In this document: one piece after another, positions 36,478-48,374 of the stretch
How the letters are laid out: each line of letters begins with the position of its first letter
Numbering within the stretch: position 1 is the first letter of the stretch
NCBI GenBank assembly: GCA_000787465.1
Contig: JSYX01000148.1
Span: 1-63,948, forward strand
Length of the DNA stretch: 63,948 nt
From: Thermomucor indicae-seudaticae
Lineage: Eukaryota; Mucoromycota; Mucoromycetes; Mucorales; Lichtheimiaceae
Reading direction: 5' to 3'
Notes under the pieces: generated by a model
What the model was told of the DNA's origin: nothing
The model's input: only the letters and a program-made list of their open reading frames with translations
Database searches by the model: none
Program-made: the position numbers and the translations under genes

Positions 36478-37378
36478 CTACACAAGCATGCCATGGTATT
36501 CCGCTTTTGGGTTGTACAGTTTGGCAAGCTCCGGCCATTGAACCAGGAATCTGTCTGCAAACAGATACAAGATCTTTCCACTCAATGACAGCGTCTGGAC
36601 CCGTGCAAATGATTCCACATAGACAATTTGAACAGATCGTATACCGAGAAACTAGGTGGGGAATTTAACTTGAGACAAGGAAAAAAATGACTTGCCACCG
36701 GAGAGATACCTTTAAGAGATAAGCAGCCATGCAAATTGGGACGCAGCTTCCAGGACCATTACAAAGAATCTTCACAATCATTTATCAATTTCTGTGCGAA
36801 ATCAAACTGATCCCCTAAGAAACTCGCTTACCAGATCAGGCATCGTCTGCCACACGACTTTGGTCGATGCCATGAGAGCCAACGTGACAGTGACTGGTAC
36901 AGAGCCCCATGATTGCCCGACGTCACGGGCTCTGGGGATACGGTAAATCGAATACTGCATCGTCTCGTCCATGAGGGAGGAGGCTGCAGTTGCAAAAAGA
37001 GAGAGATACGTACACTACTACTACTACTTGAACGATCGCGTTCTGCACGCTTGGCTGCTGATTCACTGAGCGTGTCTGATTCGGCAATCACGTAATATCG
37101 AGGTGTATACCGATGCGCGTCGAGCGCCTTGATGAGCTGCATCATTTCGGCCGTGTGGCCACCTTTATTATTTTTTTTTGGCGAGCATTAGCCACCCTAA
37201 TCTCGGTTTTGCCCCGGCAATCACACTTGCCTGATCCCAAGACAATGAGTGTTCTGCATGCATTCCTGCGACGTGCGACTTTCTTGCCCGGTGTTCTTCC
37301 TGGGATAATGAGCCACAGGCGTAAAGCAGCAGCAGCAGTAGCGAGAACGAGGCAGCCAAGGAGGGTTACTAACTGCAT
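36478..37378 (-). CDS. ALG14: Alg14, membrane anchor of UDP-GlcNAc transferase
   Basis: Alg14 recruits Alg13 to the ER face to add the second GlcNAc to the dolichol-linked N-glycan precursor. The first ATG is at 37378; the longer open frame begins at TTG. The N-terminal anchor is QLVTLLGCLVLATAAAALRL. Exons then give RTLIVLGSG joined to GGHTAEMMQLIKALD-type sequence, YVIAESDTLS, YRIPRAR and KVVWQTMPDL. They end with LCNGPGSCVPICMAAYLLK and a last exon with VYVESFARVQTLSLSGK, ADRFLVQWPELAK and EYHGMLV before the TAG at 36480-36478. These C-terminal blocks match the family closely. Four introns are needed, near 37248-37160, 37010-36950, 36836-36780 and 36705-36660. The gene starts 83 bp from the divergent aldo-keto reductase. 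Confidence 0.93.
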
Positions 37379-37461
37379 GAGTGACAACTGACTTTGAAAA
37401 AAATGACGTAAAATGAAAGCAGAATGATCCCTTGCCTTCTCTTTTTTTTTCCGTTATACTC

Positions 37462-38880
37462 ATGGCTTCTGGTCGCGTATTCAAGCTGTAAGTTTTGCTC
37501 TATCGTTGTCAGTAGAGCAAGGGGATAGTGATATATAGATTCCAATTAGGAACACGGGTGCTCAAGTGCCTGCTGTTGGTCTGGGCACCTGGCAAAGCAA
37601 GCCCAACGAGGTCTACGAAGCTGTCCTGGCCGCTATCAAGGCAGGGTACGTAAAAGCAATGATCCACCAAGACGATGACTTGCTTTTCGCTAATGACTGA
37701 ATATGGGGATCAGCTACCGCCACATTGATACGGCCTATGTCTGCAAGTATCTCGTAAAGCAAATGGATCCTATCGCTTATGGATAATCATAACCATGCAT
37801 TGTAGACGGCAACGAAAAGGAAGTGGGCAAGGCGATCCGAGACAGTGGTGTTCCTCGCGAACAACTCTTTGTCACGACCAAGCTGTGGAACACCTTCCAT
37901 CGACCCGAAAAGGTGCCCGAGGCCTTGGAGCGCTCGCTGGCCAACCTTGGTTTGGACTATGTGGACCTCTACTTGATGCACTGGTAAACTATTATCAGAC
38001 AAAAAGGCGCGCGCTATGGGGGGGGCGCTCATCAATTCATTCCTTGTGTTAGGCCCGTGGCATTTGAACCCTCCGAGGAGAATCTCCCCAAGGATGAGAA
38101 CGGCAAAATCAAGCTGGATTCGACCGATTTTACAGAAACTTATGCGGTAAGTGTGTGTTGGGTTTGGCTGACAAATCAAAAGCGGGAAGCTTAAAACGGC
38201 GCGCAATGAAGGCAATGGAAAAACTCGTCGGACCCAAAGTCCGAGCGATCGGTGTCAGCAACTTTAATATTCCCAATTTGGAAAAATTGCTCCAAACGGC
38301 AAAGGTTGTGCCGGCCGTCAACCAGGTAAAACAAACAAACAAATTGAAGCCCCCCTTTTCAATGTCAATTAAAATTGGGAAATTTAGGTTGAACTGCACC
38401 CTTACCTTGCTCAATCGGATCTCTTGAAATTCTGCGCCGACCACGGCATCCATGGTAATAAATGACACCAAGCCAAACAACATGAAGGATGATCTCATTT
38501 TTTTTCTTTACCTAGTGACCGCTTACTCTCCACTGGGAAGCACCGACTCGCCTCTCTTGAAGGACGAGCAAGTGGTAAGATGTCGTTGCTCGTCTCTTTG
38601 CCCGCACGCTCTGCCATGCTCATGTTGTTTTTTTTTCTACTAGGCTGAAATTGCCAAAAAGTATGGCAAGACACCTGCCCAGATTCTGCTTTCTTGGGGC
38701 GTCCAACGCGGCACATCCGTGATTCCCAAATCTGTCACGCCTTCTCGCATCGTCGAAAACTTTCAAGATGTTCAGCTTGAACAGGCTGACTTTGACAAGC
38801 TGAACAACCTCGTCACAGACGCCAAGCGATTGATTAACCCAAGTTCATGGGGCGTTGACGTCTTTGGTAGCAGGCTTTAA
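37462..38880 (+). CDS. aldo-keto reductase (Gcy1/Ypr1 type)
   Basis: An NAD(P)H-dependent cytosolic oxidoreductase of the AKR superfamily, acting on aldehydes and keto sugars (glycerol or arabinose metabolism in relatives). The start exon is 29 nt (MASGRVFKL) joined to [18 protein letters not shown]. The catalytic region is [18 protein letters not shown], restored only if the intron 37743-37805 uses a GC donor (GCAAGT). The catalytic lysine lies in [10 protein letters not shown] and the histidine in [30 protein letters not shown] and [12 protein letters not shown] mark the coenzyme-binding end. At least six introns are present. About 310 residues, normal for the family. The substrate is not predictable. 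It is convergent with NMA111 (87 bp between stop codons). Confidence 0.94.
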
Positions 38881-38967
38881 TCATCAACGATAGATTTAGA
38901 TAAAACACACAACGGTTGTTGTCTTTCTGTTATTATTATTATTATGATGAAAAAACTACTCTAAATC

Positions 38968-41917
38968 TTAGGCATCTTTACAAATCCATCCACAGATTTG
39001 ACTATCATCCTTGACCAACTGCCAAGTATCCCAGTAATGCAAATCCAACTTGAGCGCCGCCACCCGAACCGTCTCGTTCCTGCTGACCGTCTTGATCCGG
39101 ATATACCCCTCGTCATTATTATCGTCCTCATCCTCGGTGTCGTCCGCTTTCACGGCCTCCGCATCACTCGGTGCTGCCGTCTTGGCACGTTCTTGAGCGG
39201 GCCGCTGCGTCGGCGGTATGTAACTCGGCCGTCGCGTGCCGCCCAACGTCTCCTTCTCATGCGCATGCACCACCGCCAGAAACGAGTCCAGGTCATGCAC
39301 CGGTTGCCCGTTTACCTCCACGATCCAGACTCCCGGTCGAAGCACGTTCGACGCCGGCGAGCCGTACAGCGTGCATGACACGTACACGCCCTCCGACACG
39401 TTCCTCACTTGCTCAAGCACTGCCTTGTACGGACGCTGGATAAGTGCTCCCTGCCAATGAATCACCCGCGTCGTCTCGTATCCGCTAAACTCGCTCAGCT
39501 CTACCGTTGTATGCACCTCTTTGCCATCTCGCAAAACTACCTATACACCCGTTATATATATATACGTCAGTTTTATTTTATCTACAAGACATATACATAT
39601 AGATAGACTTACCATATCCACACTTGTATGTTCGTGGATATTCATCAAGTTCGCCATCCGGGTCACAATCTGGCCATTGATGCTCAACACGACGTCACCC
39701 ACGTGCAACGCCTTGGCGGAGGGGCTCTTTTCGTCCAAGATATTGAGGACGTACAGCAGCGTGTGTCTCGTACTCCCGCTCTGCTCAATCTTCCTGACCC
39801 ATTCGTCCGACAGCCCGAGCGTGCGAGCCGCGGCGATCCGCATCGTCCAGAACTCGACGTCCAGGCCGCGGAAGACGACCTTGCCGCCCCTCAGGAACTG
39901 CTGGACGGTCGGCTGCACCAGCGACGCCTGCAGGCCGCTCATGAACGAGATGTCCTTGCCCTTGTCGTTCTGCGACGAGTAGCTGACCCAGAGCGCCTGC
40001 ACCCGGCCGTCCTCCGTCGTCAGCAGGCCGCCCTGCGAGTTGGACGGGTCGTCAATCTTGATGCCTTCGACGTTCATGGCGCGCCAGCGCGGCGGCGAGC
40101 ACTCGCGCGTCCCGATATTCGTCACCGCGCCCACCGTCGTCTTGCGCGTGCTGATCGCGTGGTCGCTCGTGATCCCCGTAAAGTACACCTCGTCGCCCTG
40201 GTTCAGTTCCCGGTCGCTGAACTCCAGCGCCTTGACCGGCGTCGCCCCAATCAGGCTCGCGTCGTACGTCAGAATCACGTAGTTGTAGAACGGGTGCAAG
40301 AACAACAGCTTGCCAGGGATGATGATGCTGTTCGCAAACGTGATCAGGATGTCGCCCAGGCTGATCGGAACCGTGTCCCGGTCCGCCACGATCAGCGGCG
40401 GATCCGTAGACACAATGTACCCGATCCCGTAGAACTGCGTCGCTTTCATGCCGTCCACCAGGTACGGCAGGTAAAAGTCGATCGCGACCAGGGATGGCAG
40501 CAGCTTCTCGGCCAGCGCCATCGACGCATCCAACGGTGGTAGGCTCGCTGTGGATGGCGAATACGGCGGCGTCGGTGGCGGTGGTGGCATGTCCGTGTAC
40601 TCCCACAATCCAGTAGAGTCTATAGAAACCATCCGTTATCATCACCCTTTCTTTGGTCCATCAATTCCCTTTTTTTCCTTTTTACCGTTTCTGATCGCGA
40701 GTCTGAACTTGTGCCAATGCCGATCCACGTGCATAATCATCACTTTGTCTTTGTAGGCCTTGTGGAGTGAATAGAATCTGTATCCACACAAGATAAGCGT
40801 CTGTCTTTTGTAGAACCTGTTGCTGCTGCTCCAGAGCCTCACCTCAACGGTACGCGCGCACCATCCGGCAACGTCTGCATGGCCTCAATAAACGCATCCA
40901 AATTGGGCGTCGGGATATTATTCACACTGACAATGATACTTTTCCGCCACGCGCTTGCGCTTGCCAGCATATGGCCGGACGTCGCCACATACACGCCCTG
41001 CACCGGCTGCGAGTACGACTTGGCCAGCTGATACGACAGGTCGTGCACCACCCCGCCGCCGATCTCCACGAACCGGTTCGGCGTGATGCTATGCAAATCC
41101 TGGACCGTGACCTTGACATCCATGATCTGTTTGCCGCGCGAGATCGTCAGCGTGATTTCCTGGCCCACCGACTCGTCAATGATCTCGAACAGCCCAATAA
41201 AGTGCGGAATCATCTGCCCGTTGCATCCAATCATGATATCGCCAGGCACAAGGATGTTGTCCGCCGGGCCCTTGGGCAGCAGCGACCGCACCACAAGCAT
41301 GCCCGTCTCGTTCGGGAACTTGGCCCGCACTTTCTCTTCGACGTGCGCCTTGAGGCCCAGACGACGCACTTCGTTGTACGGCAGGTACTCGAACTCGGTC
41401 TGCAGCGTCCCACGTGGCACAGGTAGGCCTTGCTGCAGGTACTGCAGCGCGCGCTTGACGCGGTCCAGTGGCAAGTAATAGCTGGAAGACGCACGGCTGG
41501 CGCCGCCGGCATTCAAGGCCACGGCGTGCCCGTCGATGTCCAGGACTGGGCTGCCGGATGATCCGCCGCTGGTACCGGACGCGGCTTGCAAATAGAACGT
41601 GTTGAAGTCGTTGTACTCTCCTACACCGTATTCGGGTGCCCTATCATGCCCCTTGAGTAAATCCCCCCGCCCCTTTCTTTCTTTCTTTCTTTCTTTTTCC
41701 CTGTCCTACCTCCGGTCGAGCCGCGCCAAGGTACCCGCCAGTATACTGAGCTTTTCTCCTGCATCGTTGCTTTCTTGCCAGTCAGCCAAAAGGTCGAGAG
41801 AGAGAGAGAAAAACAGCGCCTTACCCGACTACTCGGATATCCAAGCCGACCTTGGCACGTTCCGGACTGAGCTCAATTTGTTCGAGCTCCATAAACTTGA
41901 CCTTACTCGGATCAAAC

Positions 41918-41983
<66 letters not shown>

Positions 41984-42669
41984 ACAAGTGTGAGGCAAAA
42001 GGTCTGCTGATCAAGAATGGAAACAAACCTTCATGAATCCGAAATCGTGTACAGGATCTCGGTAAATGGGCAAGAGATCCACTTCTTCATAGTTTGTCAG
42101 AATGGCCTGGGCCACAATCGGAGCCGGAGAAACAACATGACGATTGGTCAAGATGAGGCCTCGTTCGGCATCGACAATGAACCCGGTTGCGGTGTATGCA
42201 CCTAATAATAACCGTTGGCATATATATATAGAGGAAAGGAATATCTATTATCTCTCTCTCTCTCTCTCTAACCTGAAGTTTCCGTATCAAAACTTCGAAC
42301 ATGGCTTGCCTTGATGGATACAATGGCTTTAATCGCCTTTTCAAGGGTGGGTTCCCAAGAGCGTGCCTTGTACGGCACATTGGTGACCACGGTGGGTCCT
42401 AGCGATGCAGCCGCGGCCGCAGCAGCAGCAGCAGCAGACGCAGGCCCCTCAGGTCCAAAGTAGTAATCCATTGGTAACCGTGGTGGTAGTACGGTCCAGC
42501 CATACGACGCAAGTGACTTGGATCGACCCCGAAACGCGGAAGATGGCGCTTGCTCAAATTGTGTCCTAATATTATCTCGACTATTACTACCACCTTCTCG
42601 TCCTAGTAACGGTGATTCTGCCATCTTTGTCGGTGGACTGCCCGCAAGCGGATGTGTCGTTTCATCCAT
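38968..42669 (-). CDS. NMA111: Nma111, nuclear HtrA-like serine protease with PDZ repeats
   Basis: Nma111 is a tandem-duplicated HtrA protease of the nucleus, tied to apoptosis-like death and heat stress in yeast. The catalytic triad is visible in the first half: His in LILTNRHVV (near 42150), Asp in [10 protein letters not shown], and Ser in [11 protein letters not shown] (near 41560). A second, degenerate protease half (39650-40630, [19 protein letters not shown]) has [11 protein letters not shown] in place of the Ser loop. PDZ-like segments include [29 protein letters not shown] and VNGQPVHDL. About 1000 residues, as in yeast. The coding sequence from 39.6 to 41.6 kb is much more G+C rich at third positions than its neighbours. 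An intron at about 41919-42030 ends in a (CA)n tract. The first methionine is MDETTHP. Confidence 0.95.
41932..41981. repeat. (TG)n microsatellite inside a NMA111 intron
   Basis: About 24 uninterrupted TG units. Read on the coding strand this is (CA)n followed directly by CATATAG, the 3' splice site before TTTGATCCG (FDPSKVKF). Confidence 0.95.
42251..42269. repeat. (CT)n tract in NMA111 intron
   Basis: Nine CT units lie close to the splice junction of the first long NMA111 intron, giving (GA)n on the coding strand. Confidence 0.8.
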
Positions 42670-44426
42670 TCTTTTCAAAAAGATGCAAGCAAAAAAAAAG
42701 AAAAAAAGATGAAATGCAAACGGATCCGAAAAAAGAAAACGAATTATGCACAACGCCAGCTCGACGTCACTCCGACGACTATTGCAAGGTTTTTTTTACT
42801 GCCCAAGAGATGATGCGATTTTTTTGATTTACAACATTAAAGTGCATGCAACTTTTGGATGCCCTTGCCGTAATAAGAAAGATAGTGGGAGAAATGGTAA
42901 TAAAGTGCTACGGAGCATGACCGTGCACGGTCATACTTAAATGAAATGGCCCCTGTCATCTATTATACAAGAGGATCAGCGCTGCTGCATGATCGTAAGG
43001 TGACACAGTGTTTGGTGAGTTGCTACGATGTTTGCTGCCAAGGTTATCATCTTTGTAGAGTTAATGGGCATCTATGACAACTTATTGTAATTCCTGTTCT
43101 ATTAAGCAACATAGTGTCCTCGCTCTCTCTCTCTTCTTGCACGAAAAATGAAAAAGTCAATATCAAAGCCCATCCGTCGCAATGCTCGCCGCATACAGAC
43201 AAGCTTTCGTTCCTATTTCCTCACCATATGTGCCTCTGCAGCATATCTTGCAAGAGCCCTTCTCCATGATGAGGATTACCATTCAACTTCCGTGTGGGGG
43301 CTGAAGTAGCAGGTGCTTGGGCTCGTCCCCGTCCCATTTGCCACGCCCCCATACATCTGACCCGACTGGGTCTCTGGGCCACATTGTCTAACCCGTCCCG
43401 TTAATAGGCAGGGAAAAACGTATAGCAGCGGAAGCGCCACATAAAAACCAGGCGCTTGTACAGATGTACAGAGGCAATAAGCCCATGGATGCCTAATAAT
43501 AATTATCCAGTGATTGTAAAATTCTGCAACGTCAATCTTACCATTCAACTGCACTATCCATCCTGGAAGCTCCTCTTCGCTTTCAAGGACAGAGCTTGAT
43601 CAGCCCCGTCCAAGACATCTTTGCCCACCCCGAATAAGCCTTCTTCTCGTCCGAAATTTGATATGTATATTGTGAATAAAAGCATTGCCAAATAAGATAG
43701 CTAAGCATGAAGCCGCTGTCAAGCTCCATAGGATGGTCTTCAAGAGTCGATGAGAGCATTGGCTGTCTTCATGAATAAAGGCGTACACTTTTTTGTCCAA
43801 TCAGTCAATGGAAGCTTTCACAAAGGAAAGATAAGCGCCAAGAACTTAGGCAAAAGTCGAATCTTTGACGTCAAGAAACTCATATGAAGTCGCCAAGAGA
43901 TCAAAGATTCCGTCAAGGTGCTTTGAGCAAAGGGTGCCAATCTGGCCCTCTTCTAAACACCCGCCAACGTGCAGTGCGCGACCGAACTTTTGAGAGCCAT
44001 CTATATCGCGCAAAGCGTGTAAAATATAACATGCTATCTTCAATGAGGATAGTAGTCTCTTGGACCCATTGCGAACTAGCTCCTGCAGAAACATTACAAG
44101 ATAGCTTTTATCTCTCCCACAAGGGTCGTTTATGATAAAAAGAGAACAAATGCCGTAGCCTGTATCGGTATACAAATGGCACTTTGTCAAGCCTGCACAT
44201 CATTGATATCCATTGAGTGTAACGAAAAATTGCGTTGCCATTGACCATCGGTATTACGCTCAAACTGAAACCCTTATTAAAAAACAGTAACTCACACGCG
44301 CTGTTATCACAGTAAGTTCCTTTTCCAAACATACATATCCATCTTGGTTCAATTCCACTCCAAGCAGTTGCTTTTTAATACACTGCGACACAAAAAACAG
44401 CATACATCTACAAGAAGTAAATTGCT
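42670..44426. other. 1.75-kb gap between NMA111 and RPS8
   Basis: No recognised gene. One minus-strand frame (43846-44190, about 114 codons without a stop) has protein-like composition but no ATG at its start and no family I know. No TIRs or RNA genes were seen. Confidence 0.4.
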
Positions 44427-45492
44427 TTACTTGCGGGCCTAGTAGAAACATCAAAAAGGTCAGAAATCGCGTCGTACACACATCAAATGAGAGTACGCTT
44501 ACCTTGATCTTCTTGACATAGAATTCAAGCTCCTTGCCTTCAAGGATGTAACCATCGGCGCGACCGGACTGACCAGGACGCGAGGAGATGATGGCTGAGA
44601 TAGATCGCAAGGCCATTAGCTCTTGTTTCTATTTCGCTATACCTTGAACTTACCGTAAAGACGACCAGCAGCGAATTGGTCATCCAAGAGAGGGTCAATC
44701 GGAGCGTGTTCCCGACGAGCAGCAATCTTCTTTTGGACGCTCTTTGACTTTTGGCCAAAGTGGGTCTGCTCGATTTCCTGTAATCATATACAAATAGGTC
44801 TCAGCTCTCTCTCTCTCTCTCTCTGTTTCCCGTTTTCTTCCACGTTTTGAAAAAAACAGAAAACTTACAGCAGCCTTGGCGTCGGTCAACTTCTTCTTAC
44901 CAAGGGGAAGAGCGTAGTGAGATTCGTACCACTGACGGAAAGGAGTGGCATCGATCTGAATCACAGCGCCCTTCACCAAGGTGTTGGTACGGACAAGTTC
45001 GTTGTTCGAAGCATTGTAGACGACGGTCAGGATACGAGACTTGCGAGCAATACCCTCAGAACCCCAAGAGAAGTGACCGTTTTCCAGGCGCATCGCACGC
45101 TTCTTAATGTGTCCACCACGGGTACGGACCAAGTGAATACGCTTGGCGCCGAGCTTGGTGTTGGCGGGCTGACGGCCCAACTCAAACCTAATTTCGTCGC
45201 ATCAGTCAAATCCGCCAAGTGAATGCCGCCGTTCACAAAGCTTACTTTCTCTTCTTTCTGTACTGAGCACGTCGAGCACCGGTGGCACTATAGTAATGGA
45301 AATTAAGGGTTATTACTCCATTGTCTCTCCGCCATGTCGAAAATGAAAGAAAAAGATGACAGCTTACGATCGCTTGTGCCTGGAGTCACGGCTAATACCT
45401 ATAAAAAATTCACAAGGGAATCAAGCAGTAAGCATATGGATGGAAAACGGATTCGTCATGGATGAAGCCAAATTCGATGGATGATTACCCAT
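44427..45492 (-). CDS. RPS8: 40S ribosomal protein eS8
   Basis: Small-subunit ribosomal protein eS8. The protein begins [20 protein letters not shown] and continues [45 protein letters not shown]-like GHFSWGSEG and [18 protein letters not shown]. It ends [21 protein letters not shown], then ARK from a last tiny exon with TAA at 44429-44427. The first exon is only ATGG (45492-45489), with the second codon split by the intron, a layout common in fungal ribosomal genes. Introns lie near 45488-45398, 45366-45290, 45245-45187, 44875-44776, 44655-44596 and 44505-44441. About 205 residues. The start lies 143 bp from the divergent RQC1 start. Confidence 0.96.
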
Positions 45493-45635
45493 ATTGAACG
45501 ATGGATGAAAAGGAAAGGACTCACTGCCACATGGGCAATCCTGTTTGAAATCGGCTCGCCCGCTGCGGAATTCATTCCCAGATTGCCTTTTTAGGCCTGA
45601 GCCTGCGTTTCCCTATCCCTCTTCGACACATAATC

Positions 45636-48281
45636 ATGTCGTCGCGCGCTTTTCGACGCTTAGCAAAGCAGCGATTAGAAGATCTAGCCAATGTAGAACA
45701 GGAGGACGAATGTGAGGAGGACATTCCGAAAACCAAAGCACAGAACTTGTTCGATCTGGTAATTTCGGCGAAAATGGATTTATGCACCTAACTCTGAGCT
45801 CACCGGAAAGATAGTTAAATGAAGGAGAAGAAGACGACGACGACGAGCAGGAGGATAATGAACGAGAAGAACATGCGGATAATGAACAAGTTTCCCAAGC
45901 AATAACGGAAACAAAAACGACCACGACTGAAACGCCAACGACAGCCGTAGTAAGCTCTCAGAAGCAGAATGGTTCCGGAACGTTTTTAGTAATAACAATA
46001 CATGTAGCCATCGTCAAAGAAATCAAAAAAGAAGAACAAGAAAAAGAAAACCAAAAAGACAAAGGATGTTTCTGATATGAGCATGGAAGAATTAGAAGAA
46101 GCGTTAAAGGACGTCGCTGGATCCGACAGGTAATCCGGAAGAAGCAAGCACTGGCGTTGTTAAACAGGATCACTAAGCCCCCCCCCTCATGGATTTAGTC
46201 AAGCAAACACAACCCGAGCTGAGTCTTTGGAAGAACGCTGTACGCTATTATCGGTGAATTATCGATATCTCGACGCGGAAGCAGAAATGAAACGCATGTT
46301 TGGTTCACGTGTCGTCAATAGTTCCAGTAGAGCAGTGAACCGTGGAAGGTTTGTTGGATTATAGCAAATGGAACAAAGTGTATCTTGTAACTTACTGTGA
46401 TTCATTTTATTAAGACTATTGAAAAAGACCAAGTTGGCTACGCCAAAAGTGGATTGGCCGCCTTACAAGAAACAAGGTCTAACCATGGATCTGGTGGAAA
46501 CAAGTCAAGGTAATTAAATAGGAAACGGTTATATTGGCAGGTGGATTAAGGGCTTTGGTGAATGAAGGTCTATCCTACTTTGTGTTCCGGCATGAAGAAG
46601 ACTACCAAGACGCCCAGATCGAATTTCTGAATGCAGTGGCTACACATAATCCAAACGCATTGATGTTTGTCATCAGCAGATATCCTTATCACGTTAATGC
46701 GTTGCTCCAAATTTCTGAGGTGGCTAAACAGGGCGGTGACTGGTCGATGGCCGGTGATTGTATAGGTATGTTTTGTATGTAAATGGGATGGACGGTTATA
46801 CTGATATACGGCTATTGCCTTACTTAAAGAACGTGCTATTTACGCCTGTGAGCGAGCGTTTCATCCGCATTTCACGTTTGGATCCGGCACGGTCAGACTA
46901 TCCTACAAACAATCCGAAAATCGCTCCTTTTTCCTTGTCCTCTTTCGTCATGTCCAATTTCTTGCACGTCGAGGCTGCTGGCGGACAGCTTTTGAGTTCA
47001 ATAAGCTTCTATTCAGGTAAGTTTGTCGTTACGCGACAGGCGGCAGGATAAACCCGATTTATAATGACATATGTGTATATAGCCTTGATCCAGAAAATGA
47101 CCCATTGGGTGCGCTGTTATCCATCGATTCTTATGCTCTAAGTGGACGCGAATACTCGTACGTAGTCGACATGTTCAAAGAATGGAAAACAAAGGGTAAT
47201 ATCTATCCTGTGGATCTGGCGGATATGCCGAATTTTGCCTTTTCAGCGGCTTATGCCAAGTTTAAGCTTGGGGAAAAGGAAGAAGCTTCGACGATGCTCC
47301 AGGACGCCATTGTTCGGTTCCCGTCCGTGGTGCCCCGGTTACTTGAAAAATTACATACCTCGGGTGTGGATGACCAACTTTTCCTGCAAAGGTAAAAAAG
47401 ACTTTTTAAAAGACGATCCGGGCTATATATAGATTGCTAACGATATAGCATTCACTTAGGTCTTCTGGAAAGTATTACGAACTGTTAGAAGTGCTCTATG
47501 TCGAACGATGCTTTGAGTTCTTCAAAGAGCCAGAGGTAAAAACATGTTTTGCAAGTAACACGTAGGAATCCTTTTCGTTGACCTGATACTGCATGTTGTA
47601 GGTTATGACATGGTTCAAAGAGAACGCAAACGCTGTCTTGAAGAGCGGTCGTTTAGAAGATGCCACCACCACCACCACCGATCATCCTTTCGCTAAAGCT
47701 AACGATATCCCTCTGAACATTTCCCGACATATTGTCTTGATTGACATCCAAAGCCTGCTTTCGTTTTTACCAAGTTCAGTGACCAGTACAAGTTATCACA
47801 TGTACGATCCACTGCCGCCACCGGATTCAGAGTCGGGCTACGATATTGAAGAACGCATGAGGAATCAGCCTGATCTATCTGAAGAGCGAACAGGATTCAT
47901 TAGCACCATCATACGAAACCTTTTGGGCGGTCGTCATGGCACGGAAGAAACGGCTCTGATGCTGGAGGAAATACTTGGGCGAGTCCATAATCAATACGCG
48001 GATGCTCGAGGCGTTCCGGGAGCTTTTCCGGGTGATGACGATGGAAGCGAAGACGACTCTATGGACGAAATCGTCAGGTAAGATGTCATTTCATGACGAC
48101 GAGTCTTTCATAGTCATCTTGCTAAAGTTGTTTCTGCAGGCTGGCCGCAGACGAAGAAATCCTGGCGAACCTTGACGATGACATTGTTGCTTCCATAAGT
48201 CAAAATCAGGAAAACCAGCAAGAGCCTACAGAAACGCGTGAACGGGACGATAATCGAGGTGAAGCCAACGAAGAACGCTAG
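45636..48281 (+). CDS. RQC1: TCF25/Rqc1, ribosome quality control subunit
   Basis: Rqc1 (human TCF25) works with Ltn1 and Rqc2 on stalled 60S subunits to route nascent chains for ubiquitylation and Cdc48 extraction. The N-terminus MSSRAFRRLAKQRLEDL matches the family. An acidic stretch (EGEEDDDDEQED) and a Lys-rich patch follow. The TPR-like body contains RYPYHVNALLQISEVAKQ, AFHPHFTFGSGTVRLSY-type sequence after splicing, LGALLSIDSYALSGREYSYV and MPNFAFSAAYAKFKLGEKEEA. Late motifs are NISRHIVLIDIQSLLSFLP, YDPLPPPDSESGYD and FISTIIRNLLGG. The stop codon follows EANEER. Around nine short introns. It is transcribed away from RPS8, so two translation-related genes share one promoter region, and it is convergent with the CHY/RING gene. 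Confidence 0.93.
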
Positions 48282-48374
48282 GCATCACGTTATTGTATTA
48301 TCCTGTTTTTGTTTTCCCTTTACATGATATCAGGACAGGCATGCGAAAAAGAGAAACAGGCTGTTATTAGCTGC

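Noticed and set aside
39628..40542. 304-codon plus-strand open frame, Arg/His/Asp/Val rich
   Set aside because: It is exactly antisense to NMA111 exons and exists because the G+C-rich codons there lack stops on the other strand.
40052..40645. 197-codon minus-strand frame overlapping NMA111
   Set aside because: Shifted frame of the same G+C-rich coding sequence; the true frame has clear HtrA motifs.
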